Of a stretch of DNA of 64,000 nt, positions 1 to 10,343 are shown one piece after another. The notes under the pieces are model-generated. The model saw nothing but the letters and a program-made list of their open reading frames with translations. It was not told where the DNA came from and did no database searches. Each line of letters starts with the position of its first letter. Position 1 is the stretch's first letter. Both the position numbers and the translations under genes were made by a program. The DNA comes from Tremella fuciformis (lineage: Eukaryota > Basidiomycota > Tremellomycetes > Tremellales > Tremellaceae), in assembly GCA_032768795.1 (NCBI GenBank), contig CP136490.1:868001-932000 (forward strand), in the 5' to 3' direction.

Positions 1-928
1 TGTTCAAAGCCGTCATGTACCCTCTGGGATCTATGCTTGTCGACGACCCATTGGCAGCGTCCTTCATGGCTTGATCTAACCGCAAACCGAGGACCCTATC
101 TCGAGCGTTTCCGATGGACACAAAGTCGGTCATCGTCCCATCCGCTGCTGGTGTTTCGAAACCGCCGTTCTCCTGTTGCTGAGGGTCGATTTCGCCAAGA
201 ACAACATTTCGGCTGGCGGCGTCTGCCAACACGGTATCGCTAACAGCATAGCTGCGGCCATTTTGATTCTCCTCTAACCGCATGTTGTGTTTCCGCCTCT
301 TGCCTGTGAGGTTTCCTGCTTCCGGTATGGCGTTCCAGTCCGTGTCTTTCAAAGACGACAAAGAGCGTTTCAAGTCGGCAAACTGCGTTTGCAGTTTCGG
401 ATTATTTGCTCTCTCCTTCGCCGCCGCTTCTGCTTCTGCTGCTTCTCGCCTTATTCTCCGCCTGGCGTCCATCCGCTCATCAATGCTCTCCCAGATCTTG
501 TCTGCTTCCTCGTCATCTGCCTCGTACACGGTTCCGGCGAACAGATTCCGTTCGTCGTCTGGATCTTGCAATGCGTCAGGATCAGGGATCTCCTCTCCTC
601 GTTTGGCTTGGGCCTCGCTTGACTATCAGTTGAGCAGACTATAGCAATTTGGGAGGTGCACTCACGCGATCGTCTCCTCACTTGGTCCCTCTCTAGCAGG
701 TCCGATGTCTGATCGTGTCGTGAAACCTGATGCTCTGGAGCAGGTCAGCATCATTTTTGAAGACGACACCAAGTTCCACTGACCCTCGACCTAGACCTGC
801 AACATAGGATGCTGGTGCAGCCACTATCACTTTAGCCTGACCTTCAAGACTAATGAGGAAGGCTTACTCTGCAAGAAGCGGTAACGGATGTCCTTCGGGA
901 CATGGCGGACGGTTCCGACGTTGGACAT
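1..928 (-). CDS. PRP6: Prp6, U4/U6-U5 tri-snRNP pre-mRNA splicing factor (N-terminal part)
   Basis: Prp6 bridges U5 and U4/U6 snRNPs in the spliceosome. Only the N-terminal region lies in the window; the HAT/TPR repeats continue beyond base 1. Seen on the minus strand: an exon with YVAGLGRG, an intron with a GTCAGT donor, then ASGFTTRSDIGPAREGP, an intron with a GTGAGT donor near 663, and a long open exon running to base 1. That exon carries DDERNLFAGTVYEADDEEAD, the basic-acidic helix DERMDARRRIRREA, QTQFADLKRSL and finally SIDPRGYMTALN. This order matches the PRP1 N-terminal domain of the family. The first coding exon is unresolved: an ATG at 928 is possible, but I found no in-frame splice from it. 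It is divergent from CFD1 across about 410 bp. Confidence 0.9.
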
Positions 929-1339
929 GACGCGAGAGTTCTCAAGCAAGTTCGCAGAGTATGAGAAAACCCTTTCTTGAGTCAACGGTCGAGTGACTGC
1001 TCGGCCCGCAAGCTGCCTGATCGAGCGAGGTTGGGGGACGACCAGCAAAGGCTATCGGAGTGGCTGCAACGACCTGTACGTCCGAGTCGTTTTCGCAAGG
1101 TATTGATGCTTCCTACCGGCGTCGATACAGATTCTAATCCCTGTCCTAGCTCGTCACCAAGGGGAGTGGCGGAGGGCGCCTTTGCGCAGACTCGAACGAA
1201 GAGAAGAATGGATATAGCCTGGACAGGGAGAAGCAGTAGGCTAATTTGCTTCCGTTCTAGATGTCGGCGAGCGCCGGTCATTTGCCACCCACTCGGATTC
1301 TTTGCTTGGTCAGTCGTACATAAAAGCAGGCAGACCAGC

Positions 1340-2404
1340 ATGGGAGAGGTGCTGGAGACGCCGGTATCGCGCCGGCTGGCGTCAGTCAAAAACATCATAA
1401 TCGTGCTGTCAGGAAAAGGTCGGCTCAACGACTGGAACATGCACGCGAGCTAACGATTCTAGGCGGGGTCGGCAAGTCATCGTCCTCGGTCCAGCTTGCA
1501 CTGTCATTACTGGCTCTGAGTCCCGAGACGAGAGTCGGCCTCCTGGATCTCGATCTGACCGGGCCCTCTCTCCCTCGCATGGTGGGGCTCGACTTGCCCG
1601 GCGCTTCTGTACATCAATCATCTGCAGGCTGGGTACCGGTATATGTGGATCAGCAGCGGAGACTGGGCGTCATGAGCATCGGCTTCCTGCTCAAGGACCG
1701 CGGAGACAGTGTGGTATGGCGCGGACCGAAGAAGGACGGCATGATACGGCAATTCCTGTCAGAAGTCCGATGGGGCGACCTAGACTACCTCGTCATTGAC
1801 ACTCCGCCTGGTAAGCCTTCTTCTGGCGCGATCACCGCCCTGCTGACTCGAAGGCACGTCTGACGAACACATATCGCTCCTGACGCACCTCCACCCCATG
1901 TTCACGCCCACACCTGCACGTCCGACCACCCCGTCATCTGTTCTCATCACGACCCCGCAAACGACCGCTCTGAATGACACGGTCAAATCTCTTTCATTCA
2001 CCAAAAAGCTCGCCCTGCCCGTCCTTGGCCTCGTGGAAAACATGTCTGGCTACGTGTGTCCATGTTGCGGGGAGATCAGCGACTGCTTTGGCCGCGGAGG
2101 GGGAGAGGACATGGCCGTCAAGAATGATCTCACCTTCTTGGGAAGGGTGCCGATAGATACGGTGCTCGTTGCGCTATTGGACGCCGTGTCCAAAGGCGAT
2201 CTACCAGCCGCCGGGCTGACCGGCGAGGAGGCGATCAACGGATTGTCGCTCGATCACAGCGAAGCCAGAAGTTTTCCTTTGTTGGAACGGTATCTCGAGA
2301 CGACGTCTTCCAAGGTATGGAAGGATATCACGAAAGGCATTGTGGACGGCATCGAGGCCCGGCGAAGGGTCTTCGGCGAACGTTTGGGGTTAAGCACGGC
2401 ATAG
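1340..2404 (+). CDS. CFD1: Cfd1, cytosolic Fe-S cluster assembly P-loop ATPase
   Basis: Cfd1 (NUBP2 family) pairs with Nbp35 as the scaffold of the cytosolic iron-sulfur assembly machinery. Exons 1340-1418, 1463-1810 and 1854-2404 join in frame to 325 aa. The first intron splits the deviant Walker A motif, which reads [12 protein letters not shown] after splicing. Also seen are [14 protein letters not shown] (switch I), VIDTPPGTSDEH (Walker B, switch II, again split by an intron) and [13 protein letters not shown] with the CxxC that binds the bridging cluster. The [10 protein letters not shown] segment and the short N-terminus, without the N-terminal cysteine motif of Nbp35, favour Cfd1. The start is the first in-frame ATG, 19 codons ahead of the conserved strand. 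It faces away from PRP6. Confidence 0.93.
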
Positions 2405-2827
2405 ACAGCACAGTAATGGTACAGCAACACATTCACAGCATCGCATCTTGGTCTTCACATCGCACGTTGTATACCCGGCATGCATTATACCTGGTTCAAG
2501 GTCCTGCACGCGCGGTATGACCCCGGACGACAATATACCCAAAACCCCGTTGACTCCAGTCCAAACGCGTGGTGCCGCCACTGGTATGTGAATCGCATGA
2601 TTCATAAAGGAGTCTGTGCGAACCTTCTCACACTGGAACAGCCTTCAAGGCTTCAAAGGCGGGCTCCGCCAGGAGCACAGTGGCTCGGGACGTGTTCAAA
2701 TCTAGGGGAAGTCATAGGGGCGAGAGGTGATCCCGAGAATCGGGTGGACAGTCGTACCATCGAGATGTGACATGTCAAGGCATGCACTGACTGACTTGTG
2801 TGCCATCTGTCTATTATTTCTACTGAG
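2405..2827. other. Intergenic, CFD1 to membrane-protein gene
   Basis: About 420 bp between the CFD1 stop and the first supported exon of the next gene. It should hold the CFD1 3' UTR and the promoter of the downstream gene. An undetected signal-peptide exon of that gene may also lie here, because its first visible exon does not look secretory. I see no RNA gene or repeat. Confidence 0.4.
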
Positions 2828-4732
2828 ATGAGAGTGTCTCGGGCCACTGAGCACATCACACTTCCCGCTCTGACCGAGGTAAGTTTCACGGCCCTGCCTC
2901 ATCCATCCGCTGATGGCAGTGCGGTATTGCCACGGTGACATGGACCGGTCAGTCACCATACCATGTGTGGGTCATAGAGTCCGGCGTGGACGATGCGCAA
3001 CCTTTGTCAGCTCTTCCTGCTTTACGCTCCGCGCAACTCGGCATACTCATAGCCCAGACAAGATTTCGGCACGATGGACTCGACGTCCATGACGTGGGTC
3101 GTCAACATTGCCGCTGGCGAGGATGTCACCTTTGTTCTGCAGGATGGGTCAAATCAGCTGGTGTACTCGAGCCCGCAGGTCATCCGTGCGTAGAAGATAG
3201 CCCTTCTCGCCGAACGATAAGTCTGATGAGTAGAGAGCGGCGGATGTTCGGGATCGGGAACAACATCGACGAAGACGACCGTCAAGTCAAGTACAATGAC
3301 GGCGACGTCCACAGCATGGTCCACAACATGGTCGAGCACTTGGTCGACGACTGTTGGACCGAGTTCCATCACATCAAAGACGGTCTCGGGAGAGCTGCTG
3401 TCAACATTTGCAAGCCCGGTGTCGGCTGCAGTCGCTGCTGTGACTTCCTCAATATCATCTTCTTCGGCTGCGAGCACCTCTTCCCTGTCGAGCTCTGGGT
3501 CGGGATCCACTACAGCCTCATCATCATCGCTCGCTAGCGTGAGTATGTTAAATTCGACTGTGGTGGTATCAGGAACATCCAGCGTGATCACCGGGATTCC
3601 CGTCACGGGTACGTCTTCTTAAGACTTGGGGATGGGTCACTGAGGCGCAGCGGGGTCTACCCAAGATGACGATGGTCGATCGGACTCGAAGGCTTCCCCT
3701 GGTGAGTCGGAAGGCGAGGTCGTGGTTGCGCCGCTGAGTCGAGCAGATGCTGCCAAGATCGTCGGCTTGGCTCTCGGCATCGCTGCCCTGCTTGGAGCGC
3801 TCCTCCTGTTGTTCATCGTCATTCGCTCAAAGCGCCGTCGCAGAAAGCAACAACAGGACCCGCATGGCCATGGCGGGTTGAGGACCTGGATTTCTTTGTC
3901 AGACACCTCGAACGTCAGCTCCCCGTCGTCGACCATCGCAACACAGAAGCGTCTGATCTCCCCTGCGTCGAGTTCCTCAAACAACTCCTCTACGCCCTTC
4001 TCCTCTGCGCGCTCGGTCGGGGCGCAGGCGGCAGCCCATCGTCCTGAGACAGACTCCCGTTTATCGTTTTCGACAGTCTCGACAAGCCAAACCGTTGACG
4101 ATCCGCGTGGGACTGAGCGGCCTAGTACTACACAAAGCTTCTTCGAATACCGCACCCCGGGTGCGCCCAGTGTGAGAGGCTTCACGCCCATGTCATATGT
4201 CTCGTCGTCGGTCGACTCGCCATTCCCGACCTCAACCCCTGATCGCCTGATTTGTGCCGGCGTTATGTCAATCATAGCACCGACAGAGCGCAGCTCGAGG
4301 AGAGAATCAACGCCAGCAGAAATGCTGCGAAGACAGCTTAGCCGCCTGTCCGTCAAACCGGAGGAGAGAAATAATGGGATTGATATGCGCGTGTCATCAC
4401 TATCATCCTCCTCCTACACAGATCGGGCGAGTTCAAATCTTCCAGTGACAGCGGCAAGCACTTGGCCAAGTGCTGCCCCGTCGTCGGCGATCTTCAAGCC
4501 ATTGAGCGCTGTGCCCTCTTTTCGGCTGACCCGATCGACAACGCTGCTAAGTCGGCCAGACACCAGACTAGAGCGCTTCTCGATGCCCGACATGCTCGGG
4601 CCGGAGCAAGCTTCGTACATGGCGGAAACCAAGGTGGATCGGGAAGAGAGACGCAGGCGAACTGCTGCGATGAGAAGCGGAAGAGATGTTCCCAAGAGTG
4701 TCGTGGGCAGCACAGCTAGCTGGGCAGAGTAG
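2828..4732 (+). CDS. Single-pass membrane protein with N-terminal ectodomain and Ser/Thr-rich stalk
   Basis: I do not recognise a named gene. Exons 2828-2878, 2920-3005, 3058-3185, 3234-3608 and 3651-4732 join in frame to 573 aa. The N-terminal 110 or so residues (CGIATVTWTGQSPYHVWVIE to SPQVIQSGGC) follow a pattern common in basidiomycete surface proteins: Cys, a W-TG-PY strand, a GEDVTFVLQDGSNQLVYS strand and a second Cys. A Ser/Thr/Val-rich linker of about 120 residues follows. One hydrophobic helix (VGLALGIAALLGALLLLFIVI) is followed by RSKRRRRK, so the C-terminus is probably cytoplasmic; it is long, Ser/Pro-rich and disordered. The first exon (MRVSRATEHITLPALTE) is not a signal peptide, so the true N-terminus may lie in an exon I missed. 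A surface sensor or adhesin-like role is a guess. Confidence 0.7.
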
Positions 4733-6836
4733 TCTTGACGCTGCGGGTATCCTTTCTCTGACGCTCGTTAGCGAGTGCAACATCTGAGCTTGATCGCTCA
4801 GGATTAGCGCGAGACACGGAGATTCAGTGACCGATCAGCGGGATTGTCGAGGTGATGCAATTGTGAATCGGATCATAGTCTAAGACGAGTACCACACACA
4901 TGCACACAGCCGCCACGGCACCGGCGAGCGGCAGTGGCCGCCTCCCAACACGTCAGGTGTTCGGTGACGCGACGAGCAGAGTTGGGATGTCGTCAATAGA
5001 AGTTCGGGAAGCTTGTCAAACCGTGACGGCGCGTCGTCAACCCGCCACGCATCGTGTGCATCCCCTTCTGCAGCAAGAAGGTTTGGGGTATAGGACCGGA
5101 TGCCGATAATGGCTAGAGCGGTCTGAGACAGCCGACCGATAACTTCCGACTATGCACCCCGTTCGCGTGAGACTTGCACGACTGGGGCAACTCAAAATCG
5201 CAAGACGAACAAACCATGGGCAAAAGACAGCCAACTCCGTTGACGTTTTGCTGCTGATCACCTGCCGCAGGGCCGGAATCGTTCCTGTCCATCACTCTGC
5301 TGGACAGGACCCCGTGTCGCGCCTGCCACCTCATCCAGCACGCACCCTCTCATATGATACGGGGCGGCCACGCGACTGCCGTTCGCGTGCCGACTGACGA
5401 TATGCTTAGGCTCGGACATGCTCGCGGAACCAGCCACTGATGCTCTCTGTCTTGCGGTCTCCAGCAGCGATTCGCTCGGCTGGGGCGGGATTCCGGAGGG
5501 CGTCCACGGTCCACAGGCCCCGATTGCACCGGTCGACTCGCAATAAAGAGGTCTCGCGGTCTGTCAGTCGGGATGGCCCGCGCCCACCGGGAGGGCGCGA
5601 GGAACGGGACCTCCCAGGTCGACGTGCCGTCAGGCGGGAGAGAGCGATCTTCCTTTCTGTGCCTACGATGGCTGCCACTGACGCTGCCCGAAGCTCTGTC
5701 GAGCCGTAGCGCGGTTCCTCGACAGGGCATGCCGCTGCAACGGCCCAGTCCTGCACTTTGCACTATCAGGCAGCAGCAGAGATGGGACCAAAATCTCCTA
5801 TTCGGGACAGAAGGGGATGCCCTGATGAGCTCAGGACGCAGAGAACTCTGTTTCTACCCCGGACCATCGTCTCGCCTGTTGGCTAGCTGACTCTTCACTC
5901 CAGGGGCCAGGGCATCACGCGGGGGCGATAGAGCGCTCGGTCAAGCTGCACGGCAAGGAGGGCGTATCGTCCAACGAGCCGCATCCAGCGATTCACCCCT
6001 CCTACCCCTCTCCTTGCTTCTGCCCTTTGCAACAGCGTACCTCGCTCGAGCTACAGAGTCCGGCCCCTCGGAGACATGTCCACCGTTGACTCTGCGTCGA
6101 GACGACAAGTAGAGTTCGCTCGCCCTTAGGCTTCTCTGATTTGGGAATTGGTTGGGACCTAGGTCAATCAGCCTGTCCTTCTGGACTCGACCTTTGCACG
6201 CTTTTCGTTGGCGAAGACCTCGGCCCGCCTTGGCCCTCTCCAGATTGACTCTCACTTTGTCTTTCTTCATCGCGGTCTCTTGCACCGCTCTTGCTCGCCC
6301 TTTGCTCGACCCCCCGCCACTCCTAACGACTACATTCCCTCAGCACACACGAGACGACCAGGGTTGCACGGAAGAGCGAGGAGAGAGCAGCCGTCCACCC
6401 TCTCCGAGTTTGGCATTGCTTCTCAACATCGACTGACACGCTTTCGAATTCTATACACTTGTCCTGCATTCGACACCTGCTACTGCCCGACATCACAGGT
6501 CGTGCCGAGCATTGGACCACGACCTGGCAGTGGACAGCCGCGTACGAGAACCTGAGGTCAGCGGCGTAGACGGAAACGGAGCCCTCGCCGTCCTGGCAAA
6601 GAAAGGCCTTTCATATTGCGAAGAAGCCTTTTGAGGAAGACAGAAGCACTCTGGATCCCATTTCAGCTTGAAAAGTACTGCCGGGTAGGTGTTCATTCCT
6701 AGCCCGTGCGCCAACTTGGGTTGGTCATCCCCATCGTTGTCGCTGTCGTCGCCGTATCCGCGAATCTCGGCTGATCGTTCAGCCCTTATATCGACACCAA
6801 CATCGGCACCGAAGCGAAAGGCCCCGGAGAGTCATC
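4733..6836. other. 2.1-kb region without a supported gene, upstream of CRZ1
   Basis: Open frames on both strands here are short, have no family resemblance and show no coding-like splicing. The stretch should contain the 3' UTR of the membrane-protein gene and the promoter and 5' leader of CRZ1. From about 6150 to 6350 the + strand is pyrimidine-rich, as expected for a leader. I see no tRNA, rRNA or repeat. A non-coding RNA or small gene cannot be excluded by eye. Confidence 0.45.
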
Positions 6837-9800
6837 ATGGACAACAATCAGTACAGAGAACGTCGTGAAGACGTGAGTCGACTGTCCTCTCCATGTTCCA
6901 GCTCGGCGACTCCTAGCTCTGTCCCCTCTCCGTGTCTCCCCTGACTCAAATGTTCGGTACGATGAGGGAACAAGCGAGACTGGGCTGGCCCTTCTTTAAT
7001 TTTGTCCTCTCAAAGGAAGCCCTCGCCCTCTGAACGGGGATCAAGGCGCGGGCGTCGGATCCAGAAGCCTGGAAGTGATCAACGACCAAGGGAGGAAGAA
7101 GAGGGCGGGCGATGAGGGGCAGTAGTACCTCGACGCCCTTGACAACCGACCCGTCGTCGCCAGTCTCTCCTTTGGTCTATCACCCATCATCCCATCATCC
7201 CATCAATCCATCATCGCCCTATCCTGATCCCGGACCTTAATTACGGCCTATGGTACCCCCCATTCACCGGGACAGACGGACAGGCGGACGGGAGAGGCGA
7301 GTCAGAGGGCAACATCTCTGCCTCTGCTCAGCTGTCTGGCGAAGCTTGGGATCATTCGCCGTCCCTTTCAAAGGGGTAGCTGCTCTTACCCCAGCTTCTC
7401 TAGTCTGGAAAGCGGATCCCAGCCGTGATCTCTTCGGTCGACCCGTCTTTCATCCGCTTCAGGCCTCTTCTCTCCCCTCTCCCCACCAACCTTTGCTTGC
7501 TTTCGTTCTGTTCGGAGTAGTCACTCCCGACGTGCGCAATCCTTCGTTCCCCCCTCGATCCGCGGATGAAGATCTTAGGATCTCCCACCAAAGCCCCTTG
7601 TCTTTCTTCCTTTTCCTCGAATTGCATCGTCTTAATTGCTATCCTCGCATTCCTCCTCTTCCGTCGCCGAATCCGCTTGCTTCCCCCTCTCCCGCGCGCT
7701 ATCCTGCTACCCCGCATGGCCGGTCACTGGCGTTCTTTTTTTTCGCTTTGACTGTTCTTCCTTGGTCGTCTCCCCGATCGGATACTTGATTATAGAATCG
7801 CTCTCCGTACGTCGGGGATCAGAGCGCTGACGCTGGCCTCCTCTCGCCCCTGTGCACCATCGCCCCTACTTCACTCTCCCTACGACGACGCACTTTAATT
7901 CGTTTGCCCCTTTCCGCGCGCACCGAATGACCTTCATTGCTTTTTTCGATTGGGTACCCGACATTACAATACAGTACGCTCAGCAACATCAACATCAACA
8001 ACAGCCGCAACAGCAGCCACAGTCTCCACCAGCATCCGCATCGCCTTTTGCCTTTGCCCCTCCTCCGCTCTCATCGCTCAACGGTTCGGGATCTCGACCG
8101 CAACTGCCCATGCACAACTCGGATCCCACACCAATGAACGGCCAGAGCGGTGCTTATCCGTCGTCCTCGATGTACGCAAGGCCGGGACAGCTGCAACACA
8201 GCCAATCATACCCCTACCCAGCACCCTCGGCCGCCTCTGCACCAATGGGCTATCGTTCCTACTCCAACGAAGCCAAATCGTCGCCGGGACAACCGAGCTT
8301 GCATCGCACGCCCAGCATGTCGATGATGCCCCCAGGACAGCCGTCTCAAGCTTCTCCCACTGGGCCAGCCGGATCCTCGTACGCCACATCGAGCAGCGTC
8401 GCGTACAATTCGGCATCTTCGTACCCCTCCAGCTATCGCGTCCCGGGCTATCCCGTTGGTGGGGCATACCCGAGCGGGAACTCGCCTCGTGCTGCTCCAT
8501 ACGCCATGCCAAACTACGCCAGCGGGCCAGCGATGGGATCGGTCGACATGCCACGATCACTCTCGTATCCTTCCAACTACAATCAACCGTACAACAACTA
8601 CCTGCCTTCGATGTCAGCACCAACGCTTGGTGGAATGCACTCGCTACCGCCCCTAGCGAGACACAATACGACATCTCAGATCGGCCATGGTCTTGCGGAA
8701 ATGGATTTGTCGCGCAACGGACCCAGTCTCGGATATTCCTTCCAGAACCGACTGCCCTTGGTCGACCGCCCCTTCAAGTGCGACGAGTGTGTTCAAAGCT
8801 TTGTCAGTCTCAAGTCATTTCCATCTTGGCACAATTACTCATGCTCAGAATCGCAACCATGATCTCAAGCGCCACAAACGTATTCATCTGAGTGTCAAGC
8901 CTTTCGGATGTGACAAGTGTGGCAAGACCTTTTCTCGCAAGGACGCTCTCAGACGGCATTGGCTTGTCAAGGGGTGTCGCGGAGAGGATGGAGCGACCGC
9001 GCCAATCAGTATGTCTTCGCCCTATAGCTCCAAAGGAGCCATCGCTGACTTGACAGCGCCGCTCTTCCCCATCTCAGGCCCTCCGCCAGCGCTTTCACCA
9101 CCTTCGCCACCTCACGGACTCCCGCCTAGCTCGTCTGCCGATGGCTTCCCCTCTTTCTCGCACCCTTCAGCGCCGCCACCTCTGAACACCTTGCCTCATC
9201 GCCACACGTCCGACCAGTCACAAATCCTCGTCACGCCATCAGATCCAACACATCGCGGCGAGATGCTTGCACCGCTCGAAGAACCCTTAGTTGTTGACCC
9301 GAGCGGGCCGGGCACGCGCGGCTCGGACGGCTCGGATCCCACTGCCAACGGCAGCTACTTTGACGGTGTTGTCGGGCTCAAAGGCGACGGCACGGCCATG
9401 ATGGACCGCTCCAATTCGCACCAAAGTCAATCGTCTCCCTACAGCAAAAATCTCGGCATTGGCGGTGTGCGGCATCACCCATACGGGCGGCCCATGCAGG
9501 GCAACGGCGTGGGCGTGATGACCTCGCCCAGCAAGCGCCAGCCGAGCCCCACCAACCTTGGCCCGGACGGCAAGCCCATGTTCGCCATGCCATTTGCGCC
9601 GAGCCAATACGACGGCATGCTCGCTCCGCCTCAACAGCATGAGGCGCCCAAGATGGAGAAACAGGGCAGTCACGGCGCTGACGCTGATCCGACGACCTGG
9701 CAAAGATGGTGAGCCGCGCGATGCTGCCGATGGACGACAGCCGCTGACATTCAGGCATCGCCCGTCGTTCCCTTTCCCCGTGCCCCCGGGCGTCAACTAC

Positions 9801-9863
9801 AACTACGATCCCTCGTCGCCCGTAGCGGTCGCCGTCGACGGCAGCCAGCCGTACTCGCACTGA
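6837..9863 (+). CDS. CRZ1: Crz1-like calcineurin-responsive C2H2 zinc-finger transcription factor
   Basis: Crz1 is dephosphorylated by calcineurin, enters the nucleus and activates stress and ion-homeostasis genes. Exons 6837-6872, 7975-8802, 8849-9708 and 9755-9863 join in frame to 610 aa. Exon 1 encodes only MDNNQYRERRED; the 1,102-nt intron after it is inferred from an in-frame GTGAGT donor and a CAG acceptor ahead of YAQQHQHQQQ. The N-terminal half is Gln/Pro/Ser/Tyr-rich and disordered. The DNA-binding region starts near residue 283: finger 1 FKCDECVQSFNRNHDLKRH is split by an intron, and finger 2 FGCDKCGKTFSRKDALRRH ends in a Cys (VKGC), as in Crz1 relatives. The C-terminus is Pro/Ser-rich. 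I did not find a clear PxIxIT calcineurin-docking motif. An alternative start is ATG 7852 or 7927, reading into the same frame without the long intron. Confidence 0.85.
6873..7974 (+). other. CRZ1: 1.1-kb first intron of CRZ1 (inferred)
   Basis: The donor GAC|GTGAGT follows a 12-codon exon, and the acceptor ATACAG lies ahead of TAC GCT CAG. Both sides are in phase 0. The interval includes C/T-rich DNA and several in-frame stops. No supported exon is inside; if the splice is wrong, translation would begin within it at 7852 or 7927. Confidence 0.5.
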
Positions 9864-10343
9864 GCATCTCATCGATCCACCACATCTCGTCTACACGATG
9901 TCAATCTAGTCCATGCTTATCTGTCTCTTGTTTCTTTCATACCATTCTCGGTCATTACCCAGCTTTGAAGATACCCGAACCACTCCACCGGCATCGTGTG
10001 GGGTTTGTACGACATTTTGGGCTCAAAGGTGTTCTTGTTATTCCGCCACTTCAGAGGTAGATAGATCAGTCAGTGTCTTCGCCATGCGCGCCATAGGGAA
10101 ACTGTACATGCAAACGTATGCTATGCGAGCCATGACGAGCCCAATTTGATCATCAACATAGGAGAGATTTCAACATGACGAGACACGGGTGACTCCAAAA
10201 TTATAACTTCAACACCACAGCGCGTCAATGGTCCGTGCCCGGAGGCCCACCCCTCTGCGTGTGCCACACGCCACTTCTCTCGCGCGCGTAATACGTGCAC
10301 CGCCTAGCGACCAGCCATCGGCCGAGTCCGCATCGCAGGCCGC
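9864..10343. other. Convergent 3' region, CRZ1 and chromodomain gene
   Basis: About 480 bp between two converging stop codons. It should hold both 3' UTRs and polyadenylation sites. No conserved feature is visible. Confidence 0.4.

Noticed and set aside
977..1453. Overlapping frames of about 150 codons on both strands
   Set aside because: They cover the PRP6/CFD1 divergent upstream region and run into the CFD1 first exon out of frame; no family resemblance.
3637..4356. 239-codon minus-strand frame
   Set aside because: Antisense to the cytoplasmic tail of the membrane protein; no domain and no splicing.
5350..5763. Two overlapping minus-strand frames (137 and 116 codons)
   Set aside because: Both are Arg/Ser/Pro-rich and share the same DNA in different frames, a sign of GC-rich non-coding sequence.
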